Shown here: piece by piece, positions 1 to 11,281 of the stretch
How the letters are laid out: each line of letters starts with the position of its first letter
How positions within the stretch are numbered: the first letter of the stretch is position 1
DNA from: Corella eumyota
Taxonomy: Eukaryota; Chordata; Ascidiacea; Phlebobranchia; Corellidae
Direction: 5' to 3'
DNA length: 64,000 nt
Assembly: GCA_963082875.1 (NCBI GenBank)
Contig: OY720097.1
Coordinates: forward strand, 23,258,501 to 23,322,500
Notes under the pieces: generated by a model
Told to the model about the DNA's origin: nothing
Seen by the model: the letters and a program-made list of their open reading frames with translations, nothing else
Databases searched by the model: none
Position numbers and translations under genes: made by a program

Positions 1-165
1 ATAAAAGTTATGACACTTTTATTAAAAATTGATGAAGTCTAAAACCTAAAATTTTATATTTTATTAGATGCGCATTGACCTAACTAACATTCAAGATAAA
101 ACATTTCGCAAAAATTTTCAGTAAAACAAAAGTTACAGCAAATTTTTATTCTGGGTTTAATTAGG

Positions 166-173
166 TCACGTGA
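166..173. other. TCACGTGA palindrome (CACGTG E-box-like site), once per unit
   Basis: A perfect 8-bp palindrome with the CACGTG E-box core at 167-172 lies in the most conserved part of the unit and recurs in nearly every full-length unit. The only core substitution I noticed is TACGTG at 4507-4512; the truncated units at 8380-8459, 11180-11281 and 15553-15654 lack it. CACGTG is the classic site of bHLH and bHLH-Zip factors, and is also the CDEI-type site used by budding-yeast Cbf1. Whether anything binds here is inference. It is given at its first occurrence. Confidence 0.6.
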
Positions 174-285
174 TATTTTTGGCCAATGCTATTGAATACA
201 AATTTTTTGAAAAAAATTAAAAAAATTTAAATCAAAAAATAATTGTTCTGTTGGAACTGCACGGGTCCAATAAACGTGTTTACAA

Positions 286-310
286 AATATTTTTTGAAAA
301 TATTAATATT
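286..310. other. Terminal dyad: 8-bp stem hairpin plus 12-bp AT palindrome, once per unit
   Basis: AATATTTT (286-293) and AAAATATT (297-304) are perfect inverted arms around a 3-base TTG loop. They overlap the perfect 12-bp palindrome AATATTAATATT (299-310). The arrangement is kept in almost all units; variants include an altered arm near 14050 and 18422 (ATAGTTTT) and near 22151 and 43312 (AAAATTTT). AT-rich dyads of this kind could extrude or bend DNA. One edge of this motif is also a breakpoint in truncated units, so it may take part in rearrangement. Function is unproven. Confidence 0.55.
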
Positions 311-311
311 C

Positions 312-1539
312 ATAAAAGTTATGACACTTTTATTAAAAATTGATGAAGTCTAAAACCTAAAATTTTATATTTTATTAGATGCGCATTGACCTAACTAACA
401 TTCAAGATAAAACATTTCGCAAAAATTTTCAGTAAAACAAAAGTTACAGCAAATTTTTATTCTGGGTTTAATTAGGTCACGTGATATTTTTGGCCAATGC
501 TATTGAATACAAATTTTTTAAAAAAAATTTTAAATCGAAAAATAATTGTTCTGTTGGAACTGCGCGGGTCCAATAAACGTGTTTACAAAATATTTTTTGA
601 AAATATTAATATTCATAAAAGTTATGACACTTTTATTAAAAATTGATGAAGTCTAAAACCTAAAATTTTATATTTTATTAGATGCGCATTGACCTAACTA
701 ACATTGAAGATAAAAGATTTCGCAAAAATGTTCAGTAAAACAAAAGTTACAGCAAATTTTTATTCTGGGTTTAATTAGGTCACGTGATATTTTTGGCCAA
801 TGCTATTGAATACAAATTTTTTAAAAAAAATTAAAAAATTTAAATCGAAAAATAATTGTTCTGTTGGAACTGCACGGGTCCAATAAACGTGTTTACAAAA
901 TATTTTTTGAAAATATTAATATTCATAAAAGTTATGACACTTTTATTAAAAATTGATGAAGTCTAAAACCTAAAATTTTATATTTTATTAGATGCGCATT
1001 GACCTAACTAACATTCATGATAAAAAATTTCGCAAAAATTTTCAGTAAAACAAAAGTTACAGCAAATTTTTATTCTGGGTTTAATTAGGTCACGTGATAT
1101 TTTTGGCCAATGCTATTGAATACAAATTTTTTGAAAAAAATTAAAAAATTTTAAATCGAAAAATAATTGTTCTGTTGGAACTGCACGGGTCCAATAAACG
1201 TGTTTACAAAATATTTTTTGAAAATATTAATATTCATAAAAATTATGACACTTTTATTAAAAATTGATGAAGTCTAAAACCTAAAATTTTATTAGATGCG
1301 CATTGACCTAACTAACAATCATGATAAAAAAATTCGCAAAAATTTTCAGTAAAACAAAAGTTACAGCAAATTTTTATTCTGGGTTTAATTAGGTCACGTG
1401 ATATTTTTGGCCAATGCTATTGAATACAAATTTTTTGAAAAAAATTAAAAAATTTTAAATCGAAAAATAATTGTTTTGTTGGAACTGCACGGGTCCAATA
1501 AACGTGTTTACAAAATATTTTTTGAAAATATTAATATTC
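312..1539 (+). repeat. 4-unit higher-order repeat, copy 1
   Basis: Four consecutive units (starts 312, 615, 925, 1236) form a 1,228-bp pattern that recurs immediately downstream. Diagnostic marks, in order, are: an 8-bp deletion in the A/T run plus GCGCGGG in place of GCACGGG in the first unit; TGAAGATAAAAGATTT and AAAATGTTCAG in the second; CATGATAAAAAATTT in the third; and ATAAAAATTATGAC with loss of an 8-bp TATTTTAT-type segment in the fourth (304 bp). These combined marks appear only here and in the next block. Confidence 0.9.
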
Positions 1540-2785
1540 ATAAAAGTTATGACACTTTTATTAAAAATTGATGAAGTCTAAAACCTAAAATTTTATATTT
1601 TATTAGATGCGCATTGACCTAACTAACATTCAAGATAAAACATTTCGCAAAAATTTTCAGTAAAACAAAAGTTACAGCAAATTTTTATTCTGGGTTTAAT
1701 TAGGTCACGTGATATTTTTGGCCAATGCTATTGAATACAAATTTTTTAAAAAAAATTTTAAATCGAAAAATAATTGTTGGAACTGCGCGGGTCCAATAAA
1801 TGGAACTGCGCGGGTCCAATAAACGTGTTTACAAAATATTTTTTGAAAATATTAATATTCATAAAAGTTATGACACTTTTATTAAAAATTGATGAAGTCT
1901 AAAACCTAAAATTTTATATTTTATTAGATGCGCATTGACCTAACTAACATTGAAGATAAAAGATTTCGCAAAAATGTTCAGTAAAACAAAAGTTACAGCA
2001 AATTTTTATTCTGGGTTTAATTAGGTCACGTGATATTTTTGGCCAATGCTATTGAATACAAATTTTTTAAAAAAAATTAAAAAATTTAAATCGAAAAATA
2101 ATTGTTCTGTTGGAACTGCACGGGTCCAATAAACGTGTTTACAAAATATTTTTTGAAAATATTAATATTCATAAAAGTTATGACACTTTTATTAAAAATT
2201 GATGAAGTCTAAAACCTAAAATTTTATATTTTATTAGATGCGCATTGACCTAACTAACATTCATGATAAAAAATTTCGCAAAAATTTTCAGTAAAACAAA
2301 AGTTACAGCAAATTTTTATTCTGGGTTTAATTAGGTCACGTGATATTTTTGGCCAATGCTATTGAATACAAATTTTTTGAAAAAAATTAAAAAATTTTAA
2401 ATCGAAAAATAATTGTTCTGTTGGAACTGCACGGGTCCAATAAACGTGTTTACAAAATATTTTTTGAAAATATTAATATTCATAAAAATTATGACACTTT
2501 TATTAAAAATTGATGAAGTCTAAAACCTAAAATTTTATTAGATGCGCATTGACCTAACTAACAATCATGATAAAAAAATTCGCAAAAATTTTCAGTAAAA
2601 CAAAAGTTACAGCAAATTTTTATTCTGGGTTTAATTAGGTCACGTGATATTTTTGGCCAATGCTATTGAATACAAATTTTTTGAAAAAAATTAAAAAATT
2701 TTAAATCGAAAAATAATTGTTTTGTTGGAACTGCACGGGTCCAATAAACGTGTTTACAAAATATTTTTTGAAAATATTAATATTC
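1540..2785 (+). repeat. 4-unit higher-order repeat, copy 2
   Basis: Units starting at 1540, 1861, 2171 and 2482 repeat the marks of 312-1539 in the same order. The offset of matching marks is 1,246 bp (for example the TGAAGATAAAAG variant and the ATAAAAATTATGAC start at 1236 and 2482). The extra 18 bp lies in the first unit, which has a 23-bp tandem duplication (1778-1800 and 1801-1823) and a 5-bp loss just before it. Otherwise the two copies look almost identical, so this duplication is recent relative to the spread between ordinary neighbours. Confidence 0.9.
1778..1823 (+). repeat. 23-bp perfect tandem duplication inside a satellite unit
   Basis: The 23 bp beginning TGGAACTGCGCGGG and ending CCAATAAA occurs twice in direct succession. 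Just upstream, the unit has lost about 5 bp of the usual TTGTTCTGTTGG. The net +18 bp makes this unit (1540-1860) 321 bp, the longest in the window. No other unit shows this duplication, so it postdates the 4-unit duplication. Confidence 0.9.
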
Positions 2786-5700
2786 ATAAAAGTTATGACA
2801 CTTTTATTAAAAATTGATGAAGTCTAAAACCTAAAATTTTATATTTTATTAGATGCGCACTGACCTAACTAACATTCATGATAAAAAATTTCGCAAAAAT
2901 TTTCAGTAAAACAAAAGTTACAGCAAATTTTTATTCTGGGTTTAATTAGGTCACGTGATATTTTTGGCCAATGCTATTGAATACAAATTTTTTGAAAAAA
3001 ATTAAAAAATTTTAAATTAAAAAATAATTGTTCTGTTGGAACTGCACGGGTCCAATAAACGTGTTTACAAAATATTTTTTGAAAATATTAATATTCATAA
3101 AAGTTATGACACTTTTATTAAAAATTGATGAAGTCTAAAACCTAAAATTTTATATTTTATTAGATGCGCATTGACCTAACTAACATTCATGATAAAAAAT
3201 TTTGCAAAAATTTTCAGTAAAACAAAAGTTACAGCAAATTTTTATTCTGGGTTTAATTAGGTCACGTGATATTTTTGGCCAATGCTATTGAATACAAATT
3301 TTTTGAAAAAAATTAAAAAATTTTAAATCAAAAAATAATTGTTCTGTTGGAACTGCACGGGTCCAATAAACGTGTTTACAAAATATTTTTTGAAAATATT
3401 AATATTCATAAAAGTTATGACACTTTTATTAAAAATTGATGAAGTCTAAAACCTAAAATTTTATATTTTATTAGATGCGCATTGACCTAACTAACATTCA
3501 TGATAAAAAATTTCGCAAAAATTTTCAGTAAAACAAAAGTTACAGCAAACTTTTATTCTGGCTTTAATTAGGTCACGTGATATTTTTGACCAATGCTATT
3601 GAATACAAATTTTTTGAAAAAAATTAAAAAATTTTAAATCGAAAAATAATTGTTCTGTTGGAACTGCACGGGTCCAATAAACCTGTTTACAAAATATTTT
3701 TTGAAAATATTAATATTCATAAAAGTTATGACACTTTGATTAAAAATTGATGAAGTCTAAAACCTAAAATTTTATATTTTATTAGATGCGCATTGACCTA
3801 ACTAACATTCATAATAAAAAATTTCGCAAAAATTTTCAGTAAAACAAAAGTTACAGCAAATTTTTATTCTGGGTTTAATTAGGTCACGTGATATTTTTGG
3901 CCAATGCTATTGAATACAAATTTTTTGAAAAAAATTAAAAAATTTTAAATCGAAAAATAATTGTTCTGTTGGAACTGCACGGGTCCAATAAACGTGTTTA
4001 CAAAATATTTTTTGAAAATATTAATATTCATAAAAGTTATGACACTTTTATTAAAAATTGATGAAGTCTAAAACCTAAAATTTTATATTTTATTAGATGC
4101 GCATTGACCTAACTAACATTCATGATAAAAAATTTCGCAAAAATTTTCAGTAAAACAAAAGTTACAGCAAAATTTTATTCTGGGTTTAATTAGGTCACGT
4201 GATATTTTTGGCCAATGCTATTGAATACAAATTTTTTGAAAAAAATTAAAAAATTTTAAATCGAAAAGTAATTGTTCTGTTGGAACTGCACGGGTCCAAT
4301 AAACGTGTTTACAAAATATTTTTTGAAAATATTAATATTCATAAAAGTTATGACACTTTTATTAAAAATTGATGAAGTCTAAAACCTAAAATTTTATATT
4401 TTATTAGATGCGCATTGACCTAACTAACATTCAAGATAAAACATTTCGCAAAAATTTTCAGTAAAACAAAAGTTACAGCAAATTTTTATTCTGGGTTTAA
4501 TTAGGTTACGTGATATTTTTGGCCAATGCTATTGAATACAAATTTTTTGAAAAAAATTAAAAAATTTTAAATCGAAAAAGAATTGTTCTGTTGGAACTGC
4601 ACGGGTTCAATAAACGTGTTTACAAAATATTTTTTGAAAATATTAATATTCATAAAAGTTATGACACTTTTATTAAAAATTGATGAAGTCTAAAACCTAA
4701 AATTTTATATTTTATTAGATGCGCATTGACCTAACTAACATTCATGATAAAAAATTTCGCAAAAATTTTCAGTAAAACAAAAGTTACAGCAAATTTTTAT
4801 TCTGGGTTTAATTAGGTCACGTGATATTTTTGGCCAATGCTATTGAATACAAATTTTTTGAAAAAAATTAAAAAATTTTAAATCGAAAAATAATTGTTCT
4901 GTTGGAACTGCACGGGTCCAATAAACGAGTTTACAAAATATTTTTTGAAAATATTAATATTCATAAAAGTTATGACACTTTTATTAAAAATTGATGAAGT
5001 CTAAAACCTAAAATTTTATATTTTATTAGATGCGCATTGACCTAACTAACATTCATGATAAAAAATTTCGCAAAAATTTTCAGTAAAACAAAAGTTACAG
5101 CAAATTTTTATTCTGGGTTTAATTAGGTCACGTGATATTTTTGGCCAATGCTATATTATTGAATACAAATTTTTTGAAAAAAATTAAAAAATTTTAAATC
5201 GAAAAATAATTGTTCTGTTGGAACTGCACGGGTCCAATAAACGTGTTTACAAAATATTTTTTAAAAATATTAATATTCATAAAAGTTATGACACTTTTAT
5301 TAAAAATTGATGAAGTCTAAAACCTAAAATTTTATATTTTATTAGATGCGCATTGACCTAACTAACATTCATGATAAAAAAATTCGCAAAAATTTTCAGT
5401 AAAACAAAAGTTACAGCAAATTTTTATTCTGGGTTTAATTAGGTCACGTGATATTTTTGGCCAATGCTATTGAATACAAATTTTTTGAAAAAAATTAAAA
5501 AATTTTAAATCGAAAAATAATTGTTTTGTTGGAACTGCACGGGTCCAATAAACGTGTTTAAAAATATTTTTTGAAAATATTAATATTCATAAAAGTTATG
5601 ACACTTTTATTAAAAATTGATGAAGTCTAAAACCTAAAATTTTATATTTTATTAGATGCGCACTGACCTAACTAACATTCATGATAAAAAATTTCGCAAA

Positions 5701-8379
5701 AATTTTCAGTAAAACAAAAGTTACAGCAAATTTTTATTCTGGGTTTAATTAGGTCACGTGATATTTTTGGCCAATGCTATTGAATACAAATTTTTTGAAA
5801 AAAATTAAAAAATATTAAATCAAAAAATAATTGTTCTGTTGGAACTGCACGGGTCCAATAAACGTGTTTACAAAATATTTTTTGAAAATATTAATATTCA
5901 TAAAAGTTATGACACTTTTATTAAAAATTGATGAAGTCTAAAACCTAAAATTTTATATTTTATTAGATGCGCATTGACCTAACTAACATTCAAGATAAAA
6001 CATTTCGCAAAAATTTTCAGTAAAACAAAAGTTACAGCAAATTTTTATTCTGGGTTTAATTAGGTCACGTGATATTTTTGGCTAATGCTATTGAATACAA
6101 ATTTTTTGAAAAAAATTAAAAAATTTTAAATCGAAAAATAATTGTTTTGTTGGAACTGCACGGGTCAAATAAACGTGTTTACAAAATATTTTTTGAAAAT
6201 ATTAATATTCATAAAAGTTATGACACTTTTATTAAAAATTGATAAAGTCTAAAACCTAAAATTTTATATTTTATTAGATGCGCATTGACCTAACTAACAT
6301 TCATGATAAAAAATTTCGCAAAAATTTTCAGTAAAACAAAAGTTACAGCAAATTTTTATTCTGGGTTTAATTAGGTCACGTGATATTTTTGGCCAATGCT
6401 ATTGAATGCAAATTTTTTGAAAAAAATTAAAAAATTTTAAATCGAAAAATAATTGTTCTGTTGGAACTGCACGGGTCAAATAAACGTGTTTACAAAATAT
6501 TTTTTGAAAATACTAATATTCATAAAAGTTATGACACTTTTATTAAAAATTGATGAAGTCTAAAACCTAAAATTTTATATTTTGTTAGATGCGCATTGAC
6601 CTAACTAACAATCATGATAAAAAAATTTGCAAAAATTTTCAGTAAAACAAAAGTTAGAGCAAATTTTTATTCTGGGTTTAATTAGGTCACGTGATATTTT
6701 TGGCCAATGCTATTGAATACAAATTTTTTGAAAAAAATTAAAAAATTTTAAATCGAAAAATAATTGTTCTGTTGGAACTGCACGGGTCCAATAAACGTGT
6801 TTACAAAATATTTTTTGAAAATATTAATATTCATAAAAGTTATGACACTTTTATTAAAAATTGTTGAAGTCTAAAACCTAAAATTTTATATTTTATTAGA
6901 TGCGCATTGACCTAACTAACATTCATGATAAAAAATTTCTCAAAAATTTTCAGTAAAACAAAAGTTACAGCAAATTTTTATTCTGGGTTTAATTAGGTCA
7001 CGTGATATTTTTGGCCAATGCTATTGAATACAAATTTTTTAAAAAAAATTTTAAATCGAAAAATAATTGTTCTGTTGGAACTGCACGGGTCCAATAAACG
7101 TGTTTACAAAATATTTTTTGAAAATATTAATATTCATAAAAGTTATGACACTTTTATTAAAAATTGATGAAGTCTAAAACCTAAAATTTTATATTTTATT
7201 AGATGCGCATTGACCTAACTAACAATCATGATAAAAAAATTCGCAAAAATTTTCAGTAAAACAAAAGTTACAGCAAATTTTTATTCTGGGTTTAATTAGG
7301 TCACGTGATATTTTTGGCCAATGCTATTGAATACAGATTTTTTGAAAAAAATTAAAAAATTTTAAATCAAAAAATAATTGTTCTGTTGGAACTGCACGGG
7401 TCCAATAAACGTGTTTACAAAATATTTTTTGAAAATATTGATATTCATAAAAGTTATGACACTTTTATTAAAAATTGATGAAGTCTAAAACCTAAAATTT
7501 TATATTTTATTAGATGCGCATTGACCTAACTAACAATCATGATAAAAAAATTCGCAAAATTTTTCAGTAAAACAAAAGTTACAGCAAATTTTTATTCTGG
7601 GTTTAATTAGGTCACGTGATATGTTTGGCCAATGCTATTGAATACAAATTTTTTGAAAAAAATTAAAAAATTTTAAATTGAAAAATAATTGTTTTGTTTG
7701 AACTGCACGGGTCCAATAAACGTGTTTACAAAATATTTTTTGAAAATATTAATATTCATAAAAGTTATGACACTTTTATTAAAAATTGATGAAGTCTAAA
7801 ACCTAAAATTTTATATTTTATTAGATGCGCATTGACCTAGCTAACAATCATGATAAAAAAATTCGCAAAAATTTTCAGTAAAACAAAAGTTACAGCAAAT
7901 TTTTATTCTGGGTTTAATTAGGTCACGTGATATTTTTGGCCAATGCTATTGAATACAAATTTTTAGAAAAAAATTAAAAAATTTTAAATCGAAAAATAAT
8001 TGTTCTGTTGAAACTGCACGGGTCCAATAAACGTGTTTACAAAATATTTTTTGAAAATATTAATATTCATAAAAGTTATGACACTTTTATTAAAAATTGA
8101 TGAAGTCTAAAACCTAAAATTTTATATTTTATTAGATGCGCATTGACCTAACTAACAATCATGATAAAAAAATTCGCAAAAATTTTCAGTAAAACAAAAG
8201 TTACAGCAAATTTTTATTCTGGGTTTAATTAGGTCACGTGATAATTTTGGCCAATGCTATCGAATACAAATTTTTTGGAAAAAATTAAAAAATTTTAAAT
8301 CGAAAAATAATTGTTCTGTTGAAACTGCACGGGTCCAATAAACGTGTTTACAAAATATTTTTTGAAAATATTAATATTC
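2786..8379 (+). repeat. 18 units without a strong local higher-order pattern
   Basis: Eighteen units, mostly 311 bp, carry more private single-base changes than the rest of the array: for example TTCTGGCTTT near 3558, AACGAGTTT near 4925, TTACGTG at 4507, GTTAGAGC near 6655 and GATATGTTTGG near 7620. One unit has a 5-bp insertion (CTATATTATTG near 5151; 316 bp) and one an 8-bp A/T-run deletion (6833-7135; 303 bp). A weak 9-unit echo exists: GCGCACTGACC follows a TTTTGTTGG unit both near 2857 and near 5658 (offset about 2,803 bp). Higher private divergence fits an older or edge-like part of the array, where homogenisation is weaker; that is an inference. Confidence 0.85.
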
Positions 8380-8459
8380 ATAAAAGTTATGACACTTTTA
8401 TTAAAAATTGATGAAGTCTAAAACCTAAAATTTTATATTTTTTGAAAATATTAATATTC
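8380..8459 (+). repeat. 80-bp truncated satellite unit
   Basis: This unit keeps its first ~62 bp, to TTTTATATTTT, and then jumps to the terminal TTGAAAATATTAATATTC. About 231 bp of the middle is missing, including the CACGTG core. The breakpoints share a TATTTT stretch (TTATATTTTA near unit position 56 and AATATTTTTTG near 286), so it looks like a microhomology-guided deletion. It lies exactly at the left edge of block A (8460-11281), which suggests the junction is linked to the birth of that block. Confidence 0.9.
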
Positions 8460-11281
8460 ATAAAAGTTATGACACTTTTATTAAAAATTGATGAAGTCTA
8501 AAACCTAAAATTTTATATTTTATTAGATGCGCATTGACCTAACTAACATTCATGATAAAAAATTTCGCAAAAATTTTCAGTAAAACAAAAGTTACAGCAA
8601 ATTTTTATTCTGGGTTTAATTAGGTCACGTGATATTTTTGGCCAATGTTATTGAATACAAATTTTTTAAAAAAAATTAAAAAATTTTAAATCGAAAAATA
8701 ATTGTTTTATTGGAACTGCACGGGTCCAATAAACGTGTTTACAAAATATTTTTTGAAAATATTAATATTCATAAAAGTTATGACACTTTTATTAAAAATT
8801 GATGAAGTCTAAAACCTAAAATTTTATATTTTATTAGATGCGCATTGACCTAACTAACATTCATGATAAAAAATTTCGCAAAAATTTTCAGTAAAACAAA
8901 AGTTGTTACAGCAAATTTTTATTCTGGGTTTAATTAGGTCACGTGATATTTTTGGCCAATGCTATTGAATACAAATTTTTTGAAAAAAATTAAAAAATTT
9001 TAAATCGAAAAATAATTGTTTTGTTGGAACTGCACGGGTCCAATAAACGTGTTTACAAAATATTTTTTGAAAATATTAATATTCATAAAAGTTATGACAC
9101 TTTTATTAAAAATTGATGAAGTCTAAAACCTGAAATTTTATATTTTATTAGATGCGCATTGACCTAACTAACAATCATGATAAAAAATTTCGCAAAAATT
9201 TTCAGTAAAACAAAAGTTACAGCAAATTTTTATTCTGGGTTTAATTAGGTCACGTGACATTTTTGGCCAATGCTATTGAATACAAATTTTTTGAAAAAAA
9301 TTAAAAAATTTTAAATCGAAAAATAATTGTTCTGTTGGAACTGCACGGGTCCAATAAACGTGTTTACAAAATATTTTTTGAAAATATTAATATTCATAAA
9401 AGTTATGACACTTTTATTAAAAATTGATGAAGTCTAAAACCTAAAATTTTATATTTTATTAGATGCGCATTGACCTAACTAACATTCAAGATAAAACATT
9501 TCGCAAAAATTTTCAGTAAAACAAAAGTTACAGCAAATTTTTATTCTGGGTTTAATTAGGTCACGTGATATTTTTGGCCAATGCTATTGAATACAGATTT
9601 TTTGAAAAAAATTAAAAAATTTTAAATCGAAAAATAATTGTTCTGTTGGAACTGCACGGGTCCAATAAACGTGTTTACAAAATATTTTTTGAAAATATTA
9701 ATATTCATAAAAGTTATGACACTTTTATTAAAAATTGATGAAGTCTAAAACCTAAAATTTTATATTTTATTAGATGCGCATTGACCTAACTAACATTCAA
9801 GATAAAACATTTTGCAAAAATTTTCAGTAAAACAAAAGTTACAGCAAATTTTTATTCTGGGTTTAATTAGGTCACGTGATATTTTTGGCCAATGCTATTG
9901 AATACAAATTTTTTAAAAAAAATTTTAAATCGAAAAATAATTGTTCTGTTGGAACTGCACGGGTCCAATAAACGTGTTTACAAAATATTTTTTGAAAATA
10001 TTAATATTCATAAAAGTTATGACACTTTTATTAAAAATTGATGAAGTCTAAAACCTAAAATTTTATATTTTATTAGATGCGCATTGACCTAACTAACATT
10101 CAAGATAAAACATTTCGCAAAAATTTTCAGTAAAACAAAAGTTACAGCAAATTTTTATTCTGGGTTTAATTAGGTCACGTGATATTTTTGGCCAATGCTA
10201 TTGAATACAGATTTTTTGAAAAAAATTAAAAAATTTTAAATCGCAAAATAATTGTTTTGTTGGAACTGCACGGGTCCAATAAACGTGTTTACAAAATATT
10301 TTTTGAAAATATTAATATTCATAAAAGTTATGACACTTTTATTAAAAATTGATGAAGTCTAAAACCTAAAATTTTATATTTTATTAGATGCGCATTGACC
10401 TAACTAACATTCAAGATAAAACATTTTGCAAAAATTTTCAGTAAAACAAAAGTTACAGCAAATTTTTATTCTGGGTTTAATTAGGTCACGTGATATTTTT
10501 GGCCAATGCTATTGAATACAAATTTTTTGAAAAAAATTAAAAAATTTTAAATCGAAAAATAATTGTTTTATTGGAACTGCACGGGTCCAATAAACGTGTT
10601 TACAAAATATTTTTTGAAAATATTAATATTCATAAAAGTTATGACACTTTTATTAAAAATTGATGAAGTCTAAAACCTAAAATTTTATATTTTATTAGAT
10701 GCACATTGACCTAACTAACATTCATGATAAAAAATTTCGCAAAAATATTCAGTAAAACAAAAGTTACAGCAAATTTTTATTCTGGGTTTAATTAGGTCAC
10801 GTGATATTTTTGGCCAATGCTATTGAATACAAATTTTTTAAAAAAAATTTTAAATCGAAAAATAATTGTTCTGTTGGAACTGCACGGGTCCAATAAACGT
10901 GTTTAGAAAATATTTTTTGAAAATATTAATATTCATAAAAGTTATGACACTTTTATTAAAAATTGATGAAGTCTAAAACCTAAAATTTTATATTTTATTA
11001 GATGCGCATTGACCTAACTAACATTCAAAATAAAACATTTCGCAAAAATTTTCAGTAAAACAAAAGTTACAGCAAATTTTTATTCTGGGTTTAATTAGGT
11101 CACGTGATATTTTTGGCAAATGCTATTTATTAAATACAAATTTTTTGAAAAAAAATATTTTTTGAAAATATTAATATTCATAAAAGTTATGACACTTTTA
11201 TTAAAAATTGATGAAGTCTAAAACCTAAAATTTTATATTTAATTAGATGCGCATTGACCTAACTAACATTCAAAATAAAAC
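8460..11281 (+). repeat. Higher-order block A (9 units plus truncated junction)
   Basis: Order of marks: GTTATTG with TTTTATTGG; a GTT insertion (AGTTGTTACAGC at 8901); CCTGAAATT with GTGACATTT; CAAGAT with ACAGATT; TTTTGC with an 8-bp deletion; two further units; GATGCACATTG with AAATATTCAG and TTTAGAAAA; then the double-truncation junction at 10935-11281. Its first five units match the first five of block B at an offset of 2,818 bp with only one difference seen. Its last 650 bp (10632-11281) match the last 650 bp of block B (15005-15654). The middle differs: two units here, seven in B. Confidence 0.88.
10935..11281 (+). repeat. Rearranged junction: 245-bp and 102-bp truncated units
   Basis: The 245-bp unit (10935-11179) carries GGCAAATGCTATTTATT and then jumps from the first TTTTTTGAAAAAAA motif to the second AAATATTTTTTG motif. 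This removes about 70 bp, including the GC-rich segment. The next piece (11180-11281) stops after CAAAATAAAAC and resumes at AAGTTATGAC, joining the two AAAAGTTA motifs of the unit. Both breakpoints fall in motifs that occur twice per unit. The same compound junction recurs at 15308-15654, so it arose once and was copied. Confidence 0.9.

Larger units (their letters stand above)
1..311 (+). repeat. Representative satellite monomer (unit 1)
   Basis: The window happens to begin at the phase used here as unit start. Landmarks in unit coordinates are: a first AAAAGTTA motif at 3-10 and a second near 128-135; the AGATGCGCATTGACC segment near 66-80; a variable segment at about 89-118; a nearly invariant core at about 120-186 containing TCACGTGA (166-173) and GGCCAAT (181-187); A/T runs at about 198-240 that vary between units; a relatively GC-rich stretch (GGAACTGCACGGGTCCAAT, about 253-271); and a terminal dyad at 286-310. 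Two related TACAAA...TTTTTTGAAA motifs lie about 84 bp apart (near 197 and 281). The unit is not a recent dimer of a half-length repeat, since these internal echoes have different spacings. Its length is about twice a nucleosome core, a common size class for insect satellites. Confidence 0.95.

Noticed and set aside
161-165. Insect telomere repeat TTAGG
   Set aside because: TTAGG appears once per unit as part of TTAATTAGGTCACG and is never tandemly repeated, so it is not a telomere tract.
267-274. CCAAT box and AATAAA polyadenylation signal
   Set aside because: CCAATAAAC contains both motifs, and GGCCAAT occurs at 181-187, but AATAAA-like hexamers are expected by chance in 76% AT DNA and occur on both strands. 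No transcription unit supports a functional reading.
286-310. Rho-independent terminator
   Set aside because: The hairpin stem is pure A/T with no GC-rich stem, recurs every 311 bp in a eukaryotic-type satellite and has no upstream gene.
1-311. CENP-B box
   Set aside because: I looked for NTTCGNNNNANNCGGGN on both strands. TTCG (about 116) and CGGG (about 262) both occur in the unit but about 145 bp apart; the 17-bp pattern is absent.
1-311. Monomer as a dimer of a ~155-bp ancestral repeat
   Set aside because: The internal echoes (AAAAGTTA pair about 125 bp apart; TTTTTTGAAA pair about 84 bp apart) have inconsistent spacings and the halves do not align by eye.
8380-11281. Transposon or retroelement insertions at the length anomalies
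   Set aside because: All sequence at the anomalous junctions (8380-8459, 10935-11281, 15308-15654) is satellite itself. There are no foreign bases, target-site duplications or terminal repeats; simple deletions explain them.
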